A DNA stretch of 64,000 bases from Phycisphaerae bacterium. GTDB taxonomy: Bacteria > Planctomycetota > Phycisphaerae > Sedimentisphaerales > Anaerobacaceae. The DNA is taken from assembly GCA_030601845.1 (NCBI GenBank), contig JAUWAY010000005.1, forward strand, positions 1 to 64,000, given 5' to 3'. Positions 51,080 to 59,466 of the stretch are shown here, piece by piece. How positions within the stretch are numbered: position 1 is the stretch's first letter; the number at the start of each line of letters is the position of its first letter. The notes beneath the pieces were generated by a model. It ran no database searches and had not been told where the DNA came from. It saw only the letters and a program-made list of their open reading frames with translations. The translations under genes and the position numbers were made by a program.

Positions 51080-51584
51080 AATAATTTCTCCGTTTTAATG
51101 ACATAAAAATGCAGTCATAGCATAACAACAGAGCTTGTGTTCGCCCTCGCCCCTCCCGGAGGGGCGGGGTTCGTAATTTTGATAATATAACACTGGCCGT
51201 AGCTTGCTGTCAAACGATAATCCCGGTTTAGCTGATTAAGCTGCTTTCGATGCGGCCTTTATTTTGTCAACAAGATAGCTACAGGCATCTCCGATGGTGT
51301 ATGCAGCTACGGGTTTGGATTGTGCGGGGTGCCTGGAGGGTTGGAGTTGAGACGGTAGTTTCAATACCCGCCTGCGCGGGCACAAGTTTACGATTTCGAG
51401 TTGGGTTTAAGCTTGACTTAAAAAACGTCTTTGGTTATTGTAGTTTGTGTTCATTGTTAGTGGTTTGTGAATCGTAGCTGATGGTTCATAGTTTTGACTT
51501 TAGCATAGGGCAAGTAGATGATTGCGGGCCTGTTTTCCCTCTGTTTTCCGTTTTCTATTCAAACTTATATGTAGGAGATATCTT
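51080..51584. other. Intergenic region between divergent genes, with repeats
   Basis: About 500 bases hold a CCCCTCCCGGAGGGG hairpin near 51150 and a CCGCCTGCGCGGGCACAAG unit near 51368. Short AT-rich repeats follow to about 51500. No gene is seen. Promoters of the flanking genes should lie here. Confidence 0.45.
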
Positions 51585-52961
51585 ATGAAAAAGTCTTTAT
51601 TAACGCGGCGAACATTCATAAAGAAGACTTCAGCAAGGTTAGCCGGCGCAGCCTTAGCCACTGCCGGGACGGGTTCTCTTTATGGAGATATTGTTAAAAA
51701 AACAAACACCCTTGCCATTCTTGGCGGCAGTCCTGTCCGCACCAGGCCGTTTCTTTCCACCTGGCCTATTTTCGATGAGAGTGAAGAAAAAGCCCTGTTG
51801 AAAGCGCTTCGCAGCCGAAACTGGTGCTGTTTGAAAGGTAACGTTGTTTACGACTTTGAAAAAGCCTTCGCGGACGCAATGGGTGCGCCTTACTGCGCTT
51901 TGTCAAATGGAGGAACTACCGCGCTTAGTGCTTCTCTGCACGTGCTCGGTGTAGGTCCCGGTGATGAGGTCATTACTACGCCGCACACATTTATCGCAAC
52001 TATCAATGTTATATGCAATGCGCATGCACTACCTGTATTTGTTGATGTTGACCCTGACACCGGCTCGATGAATGCTGACCTTATAGAAGATGCTATAACA
52101 GAACATACAAAGGTAATTCTGCCTGTTCATCTGGCTGGGTACCCGGCAGATATAGAGAAAATTATGTCCATAGCCAACAAGTATAAAATTCCCGTTGTTG
52201 AAGATGCATGCCAATCGGTGTTCGCTGAAGTAAATAATAAAAAAGTCGGCACATTCGGCACCACGGGCTGTATCAGTTTTCAGGAGTGGAAATCATTGGT
52301 GTGCGGTGAAGGCGGCGCCATCCTTGGAGGTGATGAAGACCTGATGCACAGGTGTGCGGCATTTGTAAACAATGGAAGAGACCCGAAAAAAACCAAAAGT
52401 GGCTTTCCTTATCCCGGGTCCAATCATCGAATGACGGAATTTCAGGCTGCCATTCTTACAGAACAGTTTAAGCGTTTTAAGAAACAAGACAAGATTCGTC
52501 AGAAAAATGGGAAATACATTGAGGAGAAATTAAAAGAAATTCCCGGCCTCAAACCCAGAAAGCTATACTGTGAAGAAACGAGAATCACATACGTCAGGTT
52601 TGAGTTAGATTACGATAGAGAATATTTTCACAATGTTTCTGCATCAAAGTTCGCAGAGGCCGTTCAGGCCGAAGGTGTCCCAATTTCAGGCGAAGAAAGA
52701 AGATACACAAGAGGGTGTCACAAGGAAGGGATGTTAGAAGAGCACCTGAATTCGCACGCATTCGGCGCGGCATTCTCCAAAGCCCGGCTTAAAAAATACA
52801 GAGAATCCTTACACCTGCCGGTTATGGATAATATCAGGCCAAGCGGCAAAGAAATGCTTTCTATAGAGGGCAAAACGGCTTTTCTCGGCGCCAAGAAAGA
52901 TATGGACGATATTATAGAAGCCATTACAAAGGTCGCAAAGAATACCGATAAACTGACATAG
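51585..52961 (+). CDS. DegT/DnrJ/EryC1/StrS-type PLP aminotransferase with a Tat signal
   Basis: The ATG at 51585 has TAGGAG 7 to 9 bases upstream, giving 458 residues. A Tat signal (LTRRTFIKKTSARLAG) precedes a complete sugar-aminotransferase fold. The PLP-binding lysine is K236 in ISFQEWKSLVCGEGG, D207 lies in VVEDACQS, and SNGGTTALSASLHVLGVGPGDEV and TPHTFIAT are typical. Members normally aminate keto-sugar nucleotides in the cytoplasm, so export is unusual. Exported versions could act on free keto-sugars, which would fit the DUF1080 enzymes in this genome. It is followed by a ceramidase-like gene on the same strand. Confidence 0.9.
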   Translation: MKKSLLTRRTFIKKTSARLAGAALATAGTGSLYGDIVKKTNTLAILGGSPVRTRPFLSTWPIFDESEEKALLKALRSRNWCCLKGNVVYDFEKAFADAMGAPYCALSNGGTTALSASLHVLGVGPGDEVITTPHTFIATINVICNAHALPVFVDVDPDTGSMNADLIEDAITEHTKVILPVHLAGYPADIEKIMSIANKYKIPVVEDACQSVFAEVNNKKVGTFGTTGCISFQEWKSLVCGEGGAILGGDEDLMHRCAAFVNNGRDPKKTKSGFPYPGSNHRMTEFQAAILTEQFKRFKKQDKIRQKNGKYIEEKLKEIPGLKPRKLYCEETRITYVRFELDYDREYFHNVSASKFAEAVQAEGVPISGEERRYTRGCHKEGMLEEHLNSHAFGAAFSKARLKKYRESLHLPVMDNIRPSGKEMLSIEGKTAFLGAKKDMDDIIEAITKVAKNTDKLT

Positions 52962-52974
52962 TGTTAAAATTCAG

Positions 52975-53041
52975 CAGAAATCAGAAGTCTGATGTCAGAA
53001 GTCAGATTTTTCTGTCTTCTGTTCTCTGTCTTCTGACTTCT
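52975..53041. repeat. TCAGAAGTCAGA / TCTGTCTTCTGTT dispersed repeat
   Basis: Alternating AGAAGTC, TGTCTTC and TTCTG units fill the spacer before the ceramidase-like gene. On the reverse strand they match the AGAACAGAAGACAGAAGG block inside the PQQ gene (13405-13444). Confidence 0.65.
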
Positions 53042-53102
53042 GGTGGTTTTAGAGGCAACAATATGTTGTTCCGAAAAAAGCATTATGTTAGGGAGGATTA
53101 CT

Positions 53103-54416
53103 ATGAGAACACTATCGCTGGTTTGGCTTAAGCGAGTTTGGACTGTCGCCATAGTTTTTACTATTTGTCTTTTCTCTGCAACATCAATTGTACAATCCAG
53201 GGAAAGTGAAAATATTTTGCGCGCAGGGGCTGCAAAGGTCGATATAACACCGAAAAAACCTGTTAAAATGGCCGGCTATGCAAGTCGAACAGGATTATCG
53301 AAAGGTGTTCACGACCCGTTATCCGCGCGAGTAATCGTATTTGAAAATAATGGTAAACGCCTTGTGCTGGTCTCAACAGACCTGATTGGTTTTTATAATG
53401 GAACCGCCGAGCATTTTCGGAAAGTTATCTTAGATGAATTCAAACTCAAGCCGTCTGAACTTTTTCTCAGCGGCATACATACACACGCCGGGCCGAGTCT
53501 GACCATAGACAAGGAAAATGGGCATGCGAATAATCTCGAATATACAGAAAACTTGAAAGGTAAGTTAATAGAAGCAATTCGCAAAGCATTCGATAATATG
53601 GGGTCAGTCCATATAGGTGTAGGTATTGGATATTCCCCGGTTGGCAACAATCGACGTGAGCTAAAAATCAGTGCTATCGGGGAAAGTTCAATAAAGCTCG
53701 GACGCAATCCCTATGGTCCGACCGACAAGGAAGTTCTGGTGATGAAAGTGGCAAAACCTGACGGCGCTGTCATTGCAGCAGCATTTGATTATGCGATACA
53801 CGCTACCTGTTTAAGTGGTAAAAACCATATTATCAGCGGCGATGTCCTGGGATTAGCCGAGCAGTTTGTCGAAAAGATACTTGGTGAAGATGTAATTGCT
53901 CCTGCATTTACAGGTGCCTCCGGCAACATCAACCCGTGGTTTAAAGGGCTTCCTGCATTCAACACCGAACCCGGCTGGATTCCGGAACCTGTACTGCTGG
54001 GAACGATGTTAGGTGAAGAAGTAGTGCATGTTTTTCGTGACATTGAAAAAGTTTCCGCCGGTGGAGAAATAAAAACTGCTTTTCTAACGCTCGAACTTCC
54101 CGGTAAACCACGAGATGAAGTTGCTGTGAAGAAAGATTATCCGCCCACCCCACTAAATATAACAGTAGCGCGCATCGGCGATATTGCCTTTGTAGGTATC
54201 GGCTGTGAAGTGCTGACCGAAATCGGTATGGCAATCAAGGATGCTTCTCCCTATAAGCATACGTTTGTGATTACACACTGCAACGGTGCAGCTGGTTACC
54301 TGGCGCCCGAACATCTATACATAGAAGGAGGGTATGAAATCAGGAAAAGCCCCTTCGCGCCTCAAGCAGCCGATATGGTTGCAAAACAGGCGGTCAAAAT
54401 GCTTCATGAGTTATAA
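53103..54416 (+). CDS. Neutral/alkaline ceramidase-like exported hydrolase
   Basis: The ATG at 53103 follows GGGAGGATT and gives about 437 residues with a Sec signal (to about residue 32). The catalytic N-terminal domain of neutral ceramidases is clear: AAKVDITPKKPVKMAGY, HTHAGP (H126, H128), FDYAIHATCLSG and FTGASGNINP. Zinc ligands are inferred from these His. The C-terminal immunoglobulin-like domain of true ceramidases is missing, as in many planctomycete members, so the real substrate may be another amide. Confidence 0.88.
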   Translation: MRTLSLVWLKRVWTVAIVFTICLFSATSIVQSRESENILRAGAAKVDITPKKPVKMAGYASRTGLSKGVHDPLSARVIVFENNGKRLVLVSTDLIGFYNGTAEHFRKVILDEFKLKPSELFLSGIHTHAGPSLTIDKENGHANNLEYTENLKGKLIEAIRKAFDNMGSVHIGVGIGYSPVGNNRRELKISAIGESSIKLGRNPYGPTDKEVLVMKVAKPDGAVIAAAFDYAIHATCLSGKNHIISGDVLGLAEQFVEKILGEDVIAPAFTGASGNINPWFKGLPAFNTEPGWIPEPVLLGTMLGEEVVHVFRDIEKVSAGGEIKTAFLTLELPGKPRDEVAVKKDYPPTPLNITVARIGDIAFVGIGCEVLTEIGMAIKDASPYKHTFVITHCNGAAGYLAPEHLYIEGGYEIRKSPFAPQAADMVAKQAVKMLHEL

Positions 54417-54505
54417 CGTACACCTTATCCGACAACGAAATTTGCGCGTTTATCCGCAAATCTTCCCAAAGAGACTTAACTGAGAAGAAATTTTTGAAAT
54501 TTTAC

Positions 54506-54579
54506 CACGCCCGGCAGGACTCGAACCTGCGACCTACGGATTAGAAATCCGTTGCTCTATCCGCCTGAGCTACGGGCGC
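54506..54579 (-). tRNA. tRNA-Arg (anticodon TCT)
   Basis: A 74-base minus-strand cloverleaf has acceptor GCGCCCG paired with CGGGCGT, anticodon stem ACGGA/TCCGT with loop TTTCTAA, and T-loop GGTTCGAGTCC. Anticodon TCT reads AGA. Confidence 0.94.
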
Positions 54580-54786
54580 TTCAATCTTAAGTCTTTGCAA
54601 TATAACAGCTCCCTGGATATATTATCAAATGTTTCAGGGAGCAGAAAGGTAAAAATCAGCCAAAACCGCCATTTCCGTGTCAATCGTCACACGTTTTAGC
54701 CGCAATATTCTTTAACAGCTTGCCTGCAGAAATAGAGCTTTGGTTCACACAGTCGAGTAATATTTCCTTGTTGTTTGGAATGGGCG

Positions 54787-54912
54787 GGCAACATCGTATA
54801 GCCGTAACCGCAGACCACATACTTTAAGTAATTCCGATAATAATTTCATCGCGGAGTCCTATCCTGTGGCTGGACGCAAAGTCCTATCGGACCTGGAAAA
54901 AGTTGCCTTTTT
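54787..54912 (+). ncRNA. Candidate structured RNA with GGACGCAAAG motif and terminal T-run
   Basis: GGCAAC (54787-54792) can pair with GTTGCC (54902-54907), which is followed by TTTTTT. Inside, GGACGCAAAG (54872-54881) matches a conserved core of the c-di-GMP-I riboswitch and is followed by the small hairpin GTCC-TATC-GGAC. The other conserved parts of that riboswitch (GCAAACC, the 3' receptor) are not in the expected order, so identity is doubtful. The layout could also be a terminator-attenuator. Confidence 0.25.
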
Positions 54913-54958
54913 TGTACCCTGAGCTGATTTGATGAACAGGAATTATTAATTATATTTT

Positions 54959-55104
54959 ATTTGGCGGTTTGTACGAGCACCTTATGCGCTTGTGGGCGGT
55001 CTACGGTGTGGCGCTGCCTTATGTGATTTTGCTCGTGAGAGGCCATATTAGCTCTGGTAACAGCACTATGCCGTACCCTGCTCTGTGCGGGGACCCCGCC
55101 AAAT
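54959..55104 (+). ncRNA. Candidate structured RNA of about 146 bases, class unknown
   Basis: ATTTGGCGG (54959-54967) pairs perfectly with CCGCCAAAT (55096-55104). Nested inside are ACGAGCA (54973-54979) with TGCTCGT (55030-55036), and CCCTGC (55076-55081) with GCGGGG (55087-55092) around a five-base loop. The closed multi-stem structure and GC-rich content in an AT-rich spacer indicate a structured RNA. Size and closing stem resemble 6S RNA, but no diagnostic sequence was recognised. It ends 28 bases before the GrpE-like gene, so it may instead be its leader. Confidence 0.4.
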
Positions 55105-55132
55105 AGACGGTTAATAACTAAGATTTGAGAAT

Positions 55133-56446
55133 ATGCGTAAAAAATTTGTTATTCTTGGTTTAGTATTATTACTCGCCGGCGCTGCTGTGCTCGGATGGGT
55201 CATTGCTGAGAAAAAGAAAGAACAGCAGCAGGTTGCCCACTATAAATTGAAGTATGGCTCAGAGCCGGACGAGTACCTCAAGCAATATAATCAATGGCTG
55301 CAATCGGCGGTGGAGCGAACCGAGTTACCCACAGAGTTGGAGAAATACAGGAAAGACAAAACGGCAGCCCAGCTACTACAAGAACAGCAGGAAAGACTCA
55401 AAGCAGACCTGGACAAATTGGCTGCCGGTGAAATGGCAGCCCCGGCCCTTGCCGATATTCTTTACGGCGAGAACTGGCAACAAGAATTGGACGAATACAA
55501 AGCGCAAAAAGAGCAGAAGGAACTTATCCTTACCAGCTCTATCGTGTGCACATTTACAGGAGGGGGGATTGTTAGCTGGTGGCTGCTGCTGTGGACGGCT
55601 CGCCTGATTATCAGATGCTCGTCTCTTTTAAGGAAATTCTCCACCGATGTTTTCAGACGTCGAGGAGAAGACAAAGATAAACAGCTGACCGAAGACCCCA
55701 CAAAAGAAGATTCAGAAAATTCGCAGCAGCAAAAACCCCTTAAGAAACATTCAAAAGTCCTTATAAATTCGGGCTGGCACGATTTTGAGGCGACCACCAA
55801 ATGTGGGCCGATGGAAGAGGGACGAGGGACGACAGACGAGAGACGAACATCGAGCATCGAGCATCAAAAATGTCATTCTGAACGAAGCGTTAGCGAAGTG
55901 AAGAATCTCTCTTCCACTGCAGGCCAGATGCTTCGCCTTTCGGCTCAGCATGACAGGCATCGAGAATCGAGCACACTTGAGCATGAAGAGCCAATCAGAA
56001 ACAGCCTTAAAGAACTCACCCAACAGGTATCTGCCATTCGTGAATATGCCTCGCAGCAACAGGACAGAGTAGAAAAACTTCAGGATGGATATGATTGGAA
56101 TATTATCAGAACTTTTTGTCTGAGAGTTATTCGTTGCATCGACAATCTCGAAAACCGCATTGATCAGTTATCCAAACAGAATATTGAGACGACAGACCTT
56201 GAAGAGGTAAGAGATGAGCTCATCTTTGCTCTCGAATCCAGTGGTGTGGAACAATTTGAGCCGGAAATCAACAGTGATTATCGCGGGCAGGAAAAAAATG
56301 CAGAAGCCGTAAAAGACAGAAAACGCTGCAAAGACTCTAAGCTGACAGGCAAAATCGCAAAGGTCATCAGGTCGGGTTACCGATACTTTATTGATGAGGA
56401 GAATGTCAAGGTAGTACGTGCAGCTCAGGTCAAGCTATTTGGTTGA
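55133..56446 (+). CDS. Membrane-anchored GrpE-like protein
   Basis: This 437-residue protein has an N-terminal membrane segment (about 5-24), a Gln/Lys/Glu-rich coiled region and a second segment (about 135-158). After residue 285 comes a GrpE-like domain: LTQQVSAIREYASQQQDRVEKL, IRTFCLRVIRCIDNLENR, and LEEVRDELIFALESSGVEQF followed by a beta-rich end (GKIAKVIRSGYRYFIDEENV, VVRAAQVKLFG). Residues of about 228-281 are encoded by dispersed repeats, including a TGTCAT-type element at 55871-55955. GrpE releases ADP from Hsp70, and an Hsp70 gene follows 56 bases downstream. Membrane anchoring is not seen in standard GrpE. Confidence 0.75.
   Translation: MRKKFVILGLVLLLAGAAVLGWVIAEKKKEQQQVAHYKLKYGSEPDEYLKQYNQWLQSAVERTELPTELEKYRKDKTAAQLLQEQQERLKADLDKLAAGEMAAPALADILYGENWQQELDEYKAQKEQKELILTSSIVCTFTGGGIVSWWLLLWTARLIIRCSSLLRKFSTDVFRRRGEDKDKQLTEDPTKEDSENSQQQKPLKKHSKVLINSGWHDFEATTKCGPMEEGRGTTDERRTSSIEHQKCHSERSVSEVKNLSSTAGQMLRLSAQHDRHRESSTLEHEEPIRNSLKELTQQVSAIREYASQQQDRVEKLQDGYDWNIIRTFCLRVIRCIDNLENRIDQLSKQNIETTDLEEVRDELIFALESSGVEQFEPEINSDYRGQEKNAEAVKDRKRCKDSKLTGKIAKVIRSGYRYFIDEENVKVVRAAQVKLFG
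55871..55955. repeat. TGTCAT-ended dispersed repeat inside the GrpE-like gene
   Basis: The element runs from TGTCATTCTGAACGAAGCG to CTCAGCATGACA. Its last 12 bases are the exact inverse of the first 12 bases of the copy at 39721. It is in frame and encodes CHSERSVSEVKNLSSTAGQM and following residues. ATCGAGCATCGAG units flank it on the 5' side and ATCGAGAATCGAG on the 3' side. Confidence 0.75.
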
Positions 56447-56502
56447 CTATTGAATGGTGAATCGAGCGAGGAGTCACGAGCCACGAAATAGGGGACGTAA
56501 AT

Positions 56503-58053
56503 ATGACTAATATAGTAGGTATAGATCTGGGAACAACTTTCTCAGCATTAGCGATTCTCAATGCCATCGGCAAGCCGGAGATAGTCCCAAATGCCGATGG
56601 CGACAGAATCACTCCATCAGCGATTTTCTTCGATGAAGAGAACCCTGATATAATCCGCGTAGGTATTGAAGCGATTAATTCACGGTATCTGAATGCTCAA
56701 AGGTCGGTTCGCTGGATAAAGCGGCATATGGGAGATGCCAAATACACCAAGAAAGTTGACGGAAAGAGCTGGACTCCTGTGGAATTATCAAGTCTGATTT
56801 TGAAAAAGCTCAAACAGGACTGCTCCGCCGAGCACGGCCAAATCCGTGATGCCGTTATTTCTGTGCCTGCTCATTTTGACGAAGTGCGAAGAAAAGCAAC
56901 TATGGATGCCGGAGCTATGGCAGGACTCAACGTCATTGGAATCGTCAATGAACCTGTGGCCGCTGCGTTGTGTTATGCTACTGCCCGCAAGGTTTCAGGA
57001 AAAATCCTCGTATATGACCTCGGCGGAGGAACCTTCGATGTAACCGTAATGGATGTCAAGGGACATCAAATGGAGATTATTTGTTCCCAGGGTGACCATG
57101 CGCTTGGCGGAATCGACTTCGACAGGAAAATATTGGAGATGCTGGAACAAAGCTACAGGGAAAAGTTCGATAGCGAGCTAATCAATTCAGACGAGGATAG
57201 AGCAAAGTATGAAGACGAAGCCGAAGATATTAAAAAGACATTGTCGAGACGTCCTGTTGCAAAAAAGATGCTCTACGGCTCGGCAGGCAGTAGAAAAACG
57301 GAAATCACCCGCGAGATGTTCGAACAAGCCATTTCCTCGCTGATAACTCGTACAGATATCCTGCTCGAAGTGGTTCTTGAGGAGGCAGGGTGCCAGCCTT
57401 CCGAAATTGACAGGGTGCTCCTGGTAGGTGGCAGCACTCGAATCCCATTAGTCCAGCGGCACCTTGAAAAAATGTTCGCCTTCCCGCCCGAAACAACGGT
57501 TAATGTGGACGAATGTGTTGCGCTCGGTGCCGCTTTACACGCCGGTTTGACAATGCTCAGGGAAAAACCAGATTCGGTTCCGGCGGGAATTTCCAGCGGA
57601 CTAAAAGGTATTAACCTCACAGATGTTTGTAATCACAGCTATGGGACTATTTGCGCTCCTGTTGATAAGGAAACCGGGCGACGCACAATTGCCAATCGTA
57701 TCATCCTCAAGAAAAACACACCGCTTCCCTGCGAATGTACACAGATGTTCTACACTATGTCTAAAGGACAAACAGAGCTTGAGGTGACCATAACCCAGGG
57801 TGAAGATACTGCCCCTGAATACGTAAATAAGATTGCAACGTATAAATTTGAGCTTCCCCCGTCTCGGCCGGCAAAATGCCCCATTAAGGTCACTTATAGT
57901 TATGATGTAAACCAGAGAATGCACTGCAAATTCCAGGACCTTGAATCAGGCAGAGTCCTTGAAGTCGATTTTTGCCTGGACCAAAACGACGAAATGTCCC
58001 AGAGCAACACAACAGAAAAGGCCGAACAGTTGGAGGCCTTGAAAGTCAAATAG
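56503..58053 (+). CDS. Hsp70/DnaK-like ATPase without C-terminal lid
   Basis: This 516-residue protein has the complete actin-like ATPase of Hsp70: GIDLGTTFSAL (6-16), NEPVAAALCYA (149-159), DLGGGTFDV (172-180) and VLLVGGSTRIPLVQ (about 306-319). A beta-type substrate-binding domain follows (about 385-500). DnaK has about 635 residues; here the helical lid is absent and the protein ends in a short polar tail. The partner genes are a GrpE-like protein upstream and a TerB/J-like protein 19 bases downstream, so it belongs to a dedicated chaperone set, not the general dnaK operon. Confidence 0.9.
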   Translation: MTNIVGIDLGTTFSALAILNAIGKPEIVPNADGDRITPSAIFFDEENPDIIRVGIEAINSRYLNAQRSVRWIKRHMGDAKYTKKVDGKSWTPVELSSLILKKLKQDCSAEHGQIRDAVISVPAHFDEVRRKATMDAGAMAGLNVIGIVNEPVAAALCYATARKVSGKILVYDLGGGTFDVTVMDVKGHQMEIICSQGDHALGGIDFDRKILEMLEQSYREKFDSELINSDEDRAKYEDEAEDIKKTLSRRPVAKKMLYGSAGSRKTEITREMFEQAISSLITRTDILLEVVLEEAGCQPSEIDRVLLVGGSTRIPLVQRHLEKMFAFPPETTVNVDECVALGAALHAGLTMLREKPDSVPAGISSGLKGINLTDVCNHSYGTICAPVDKETGRRTIANRIILKKNTPLPCECTQMFYTMSKGQTELEVTITQGEDTAPEYVNKIATYKFELPPSRPAKCPIKVTYSYDVNQRMHCKFQDLESGRVLEVDFCLDQNDEMSQSNTTEKAEQLEALKVK

Positions 58054-58072
58054 TGCTGTCCGCAGGTGTGAA

Positions 58073-59395
58073 ATGGCCGAACTTCTGATTACTATTTTGA
58101 TTGTGCTTCTGGCACTTGCATTATTGATTTCTCTTGGTTTGGTTAGTTCCCTCGACTTCCGGCTATTAGTCAGCCACTTTAAGTGCTCGGCTTTGATCGG
58201 TCGCTTCGACTTTCGGGAGTTGCTCCGTTGCTTCAACTTTCCAGTTTTGCCCAAAGTGGGCCTCAACGAAGCTGCCAAGCCTTGTGAACAGCCCGACCCG
58301 AAAGTTCTCAATTGTCGAGTTCAACTGATAAGACAGGAAAAGGATAACCGTGTCTTTGACGCTTTTAACGTGGAAATTCGCGGCTCAATTCACGCACCAG
58401 GAGATAGGCACTATACCACTGTGCAAGTTCTGATAACAGACGTGACAGATGGAATCACCGAAGCTAAACCAGTGCAAGCCCGAGTTGAGCAGTGGCAGCA
58501 GAGTCCCCAAACGCAAAAAAAGGCGTTTGCCTCCCCCCAGCTATACGATTCGCCCGCCTTTTGCTACAACGCCGACCTCGGCAGGCTCCCTCACGCAGAG
58601 AGTATTTTATCAGACTGGACTGCTGTTGCCCAGTTAGACGTGACACCGATGATATTCCCTCGCAAAGGGAAGAGAAACCTGCATTTCAATATATCAATAC
58701 TCTCTCGGGAAAACGGCGAAGAGCTTGCCTGTGCCACCTGCACCTTTAGTTACGAAAATGCCTCGTTTGGCTACATCGATTTACAGGAAAATATCCAGCG
58801 AACAAAAACCCTCGCGGTGGCACTGGCATTTGCCGTCAGTGCCGCAGATAAAAAACTGTATGATTGCGAAGTTGAACTTATAAAAAACTGGGCAAGAGGT
58901 AACATCGATGTTTCTAAGGTGTCTGATAAAGCCAGGCGCAAATTTGACAAAGCGCTGGACGAGGCGCTTGGTTTTTTCCTCGATGGTAATCAGCTCGACA
59001 CATATAAAATCTGTAAAGAAATTGCTGAAATTGCGCCACTCGCAGAACGCTGTGAAATTTTAGACCTTTGCCTGCGTGTAGCACGAGCCAACGGCTCCGT
59101 CGCCGCCGAGGAACTGGCTATCTTGAAGAACCTGGCAAACTGGCTCGAAGTTGACATGAACAGATTCCGCGCAATGGCGGAAAAAATTCTTCCGGTTGGT
59201 ATGCACCAGGTCGAAGATGTGGAAGTTACAATCGGCGTCAATTCGAATATGAGCAAAGAGGAAACACGGCGACATCTCAATAAAGAGTACCGTAAATGGA
59301 ATGCAAGGGTTACCAACTTCGACCCTGAAATTCAAACCCAGGCCGACCAGATGCTCAAGCTAATCGCGGAGGCAAGAAGCCAATATGTAGGGTAG
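58073..59395 (+). CDS. Membrane-anchored TerB-domain protein with degenerate J-like C-terminus
   Basis: This 440-residue protein starts with a hydrophobic segment (MAELLITILIVLLALALLI). A beta-rich domain (about 78-235) is followed by a TerB/DjlA-type helical domain (AVALAFAVSAADKKLYDCEV ... CLRVARANGSVAAEELAILK, about 248-375). The C-terminal 60 residues look like a J-domain-like helical hairpin (SKEETRRHLNKEYRKWNARV), but the HPD motif that stimulates Hsp70 is missing. DjlA-type proteins join TerB and J domains and recruit DnaK. A comparable role with the adjacent Hsp70 is inferred. Confidence 0.72.
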   Translation: MAELLITILIVLLALALLISLGLVSSLDFRLLVSHFKCSALIGRFDFRELLRCFNFPVLPKVGLNEAAKPCEQPDPKVLNCRVQLIRQEKDNRVFDAFNVEIRGSIHAPGDRHYTTVQVLITDVTDGITEAKPVQARVEQWQQSPQTQKKAFASPQLYDSPAFCYNADLGRLPHAESILSDWTAVAQLDVTPMIFPRKGKRNLHFNISILSRENGEELACATCTFSYENASFGYIDLQENIQRTKTLAVALAFAVSAADKKLYDCEVELIKNWARGNIDVSKVSDKARRKFDKALDEALGFFLDGNQLDTYKICKEIAEIAPLAERCEILDLCLRVARANGSVAAEELAILKNLANWLEVDMNRFRAMAEKILPVGMHQVEDVEVTIGVNSNMSKEETRRHLNKEYRKWNARVTNFDPEIQTQADQMLKLIAEARSQYVG

Positions 59396-59418
59396 GACGG
59401 CTCGGATTCAAGGGCGAG

Positions 59419-59457
59419 CCCCGACCCCTGCGGCAGGGGCGGGGCGAGCGTTTATTT
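59419..59457 (+). terminator. Strong hairpin with T-rich tail between converging genes
   Basis: CCCCG-A-CCCCTG (59419-59430) pairs with CAGGGG-CGGGG (59434-59444) with one bulged A and a CGG loop, then GCGAGCG and TTTATTTTG. It may end the chaperone transcript. The block could also be a dispersed repeat. Confidence 0.45.
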
Positions 59458-59466
59458 TGTTAGAAA

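Larger units (their letters stand above)
54580..55132. other. 550-base non-coding region with candidate structured RNAs
   Basis: No open frame here looks like a gene. Two structured segments are described separately (54787-54912 and 54959-55104). The remaining bases, 54580-54786, show no recognised feature. Confidence 0.5.
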
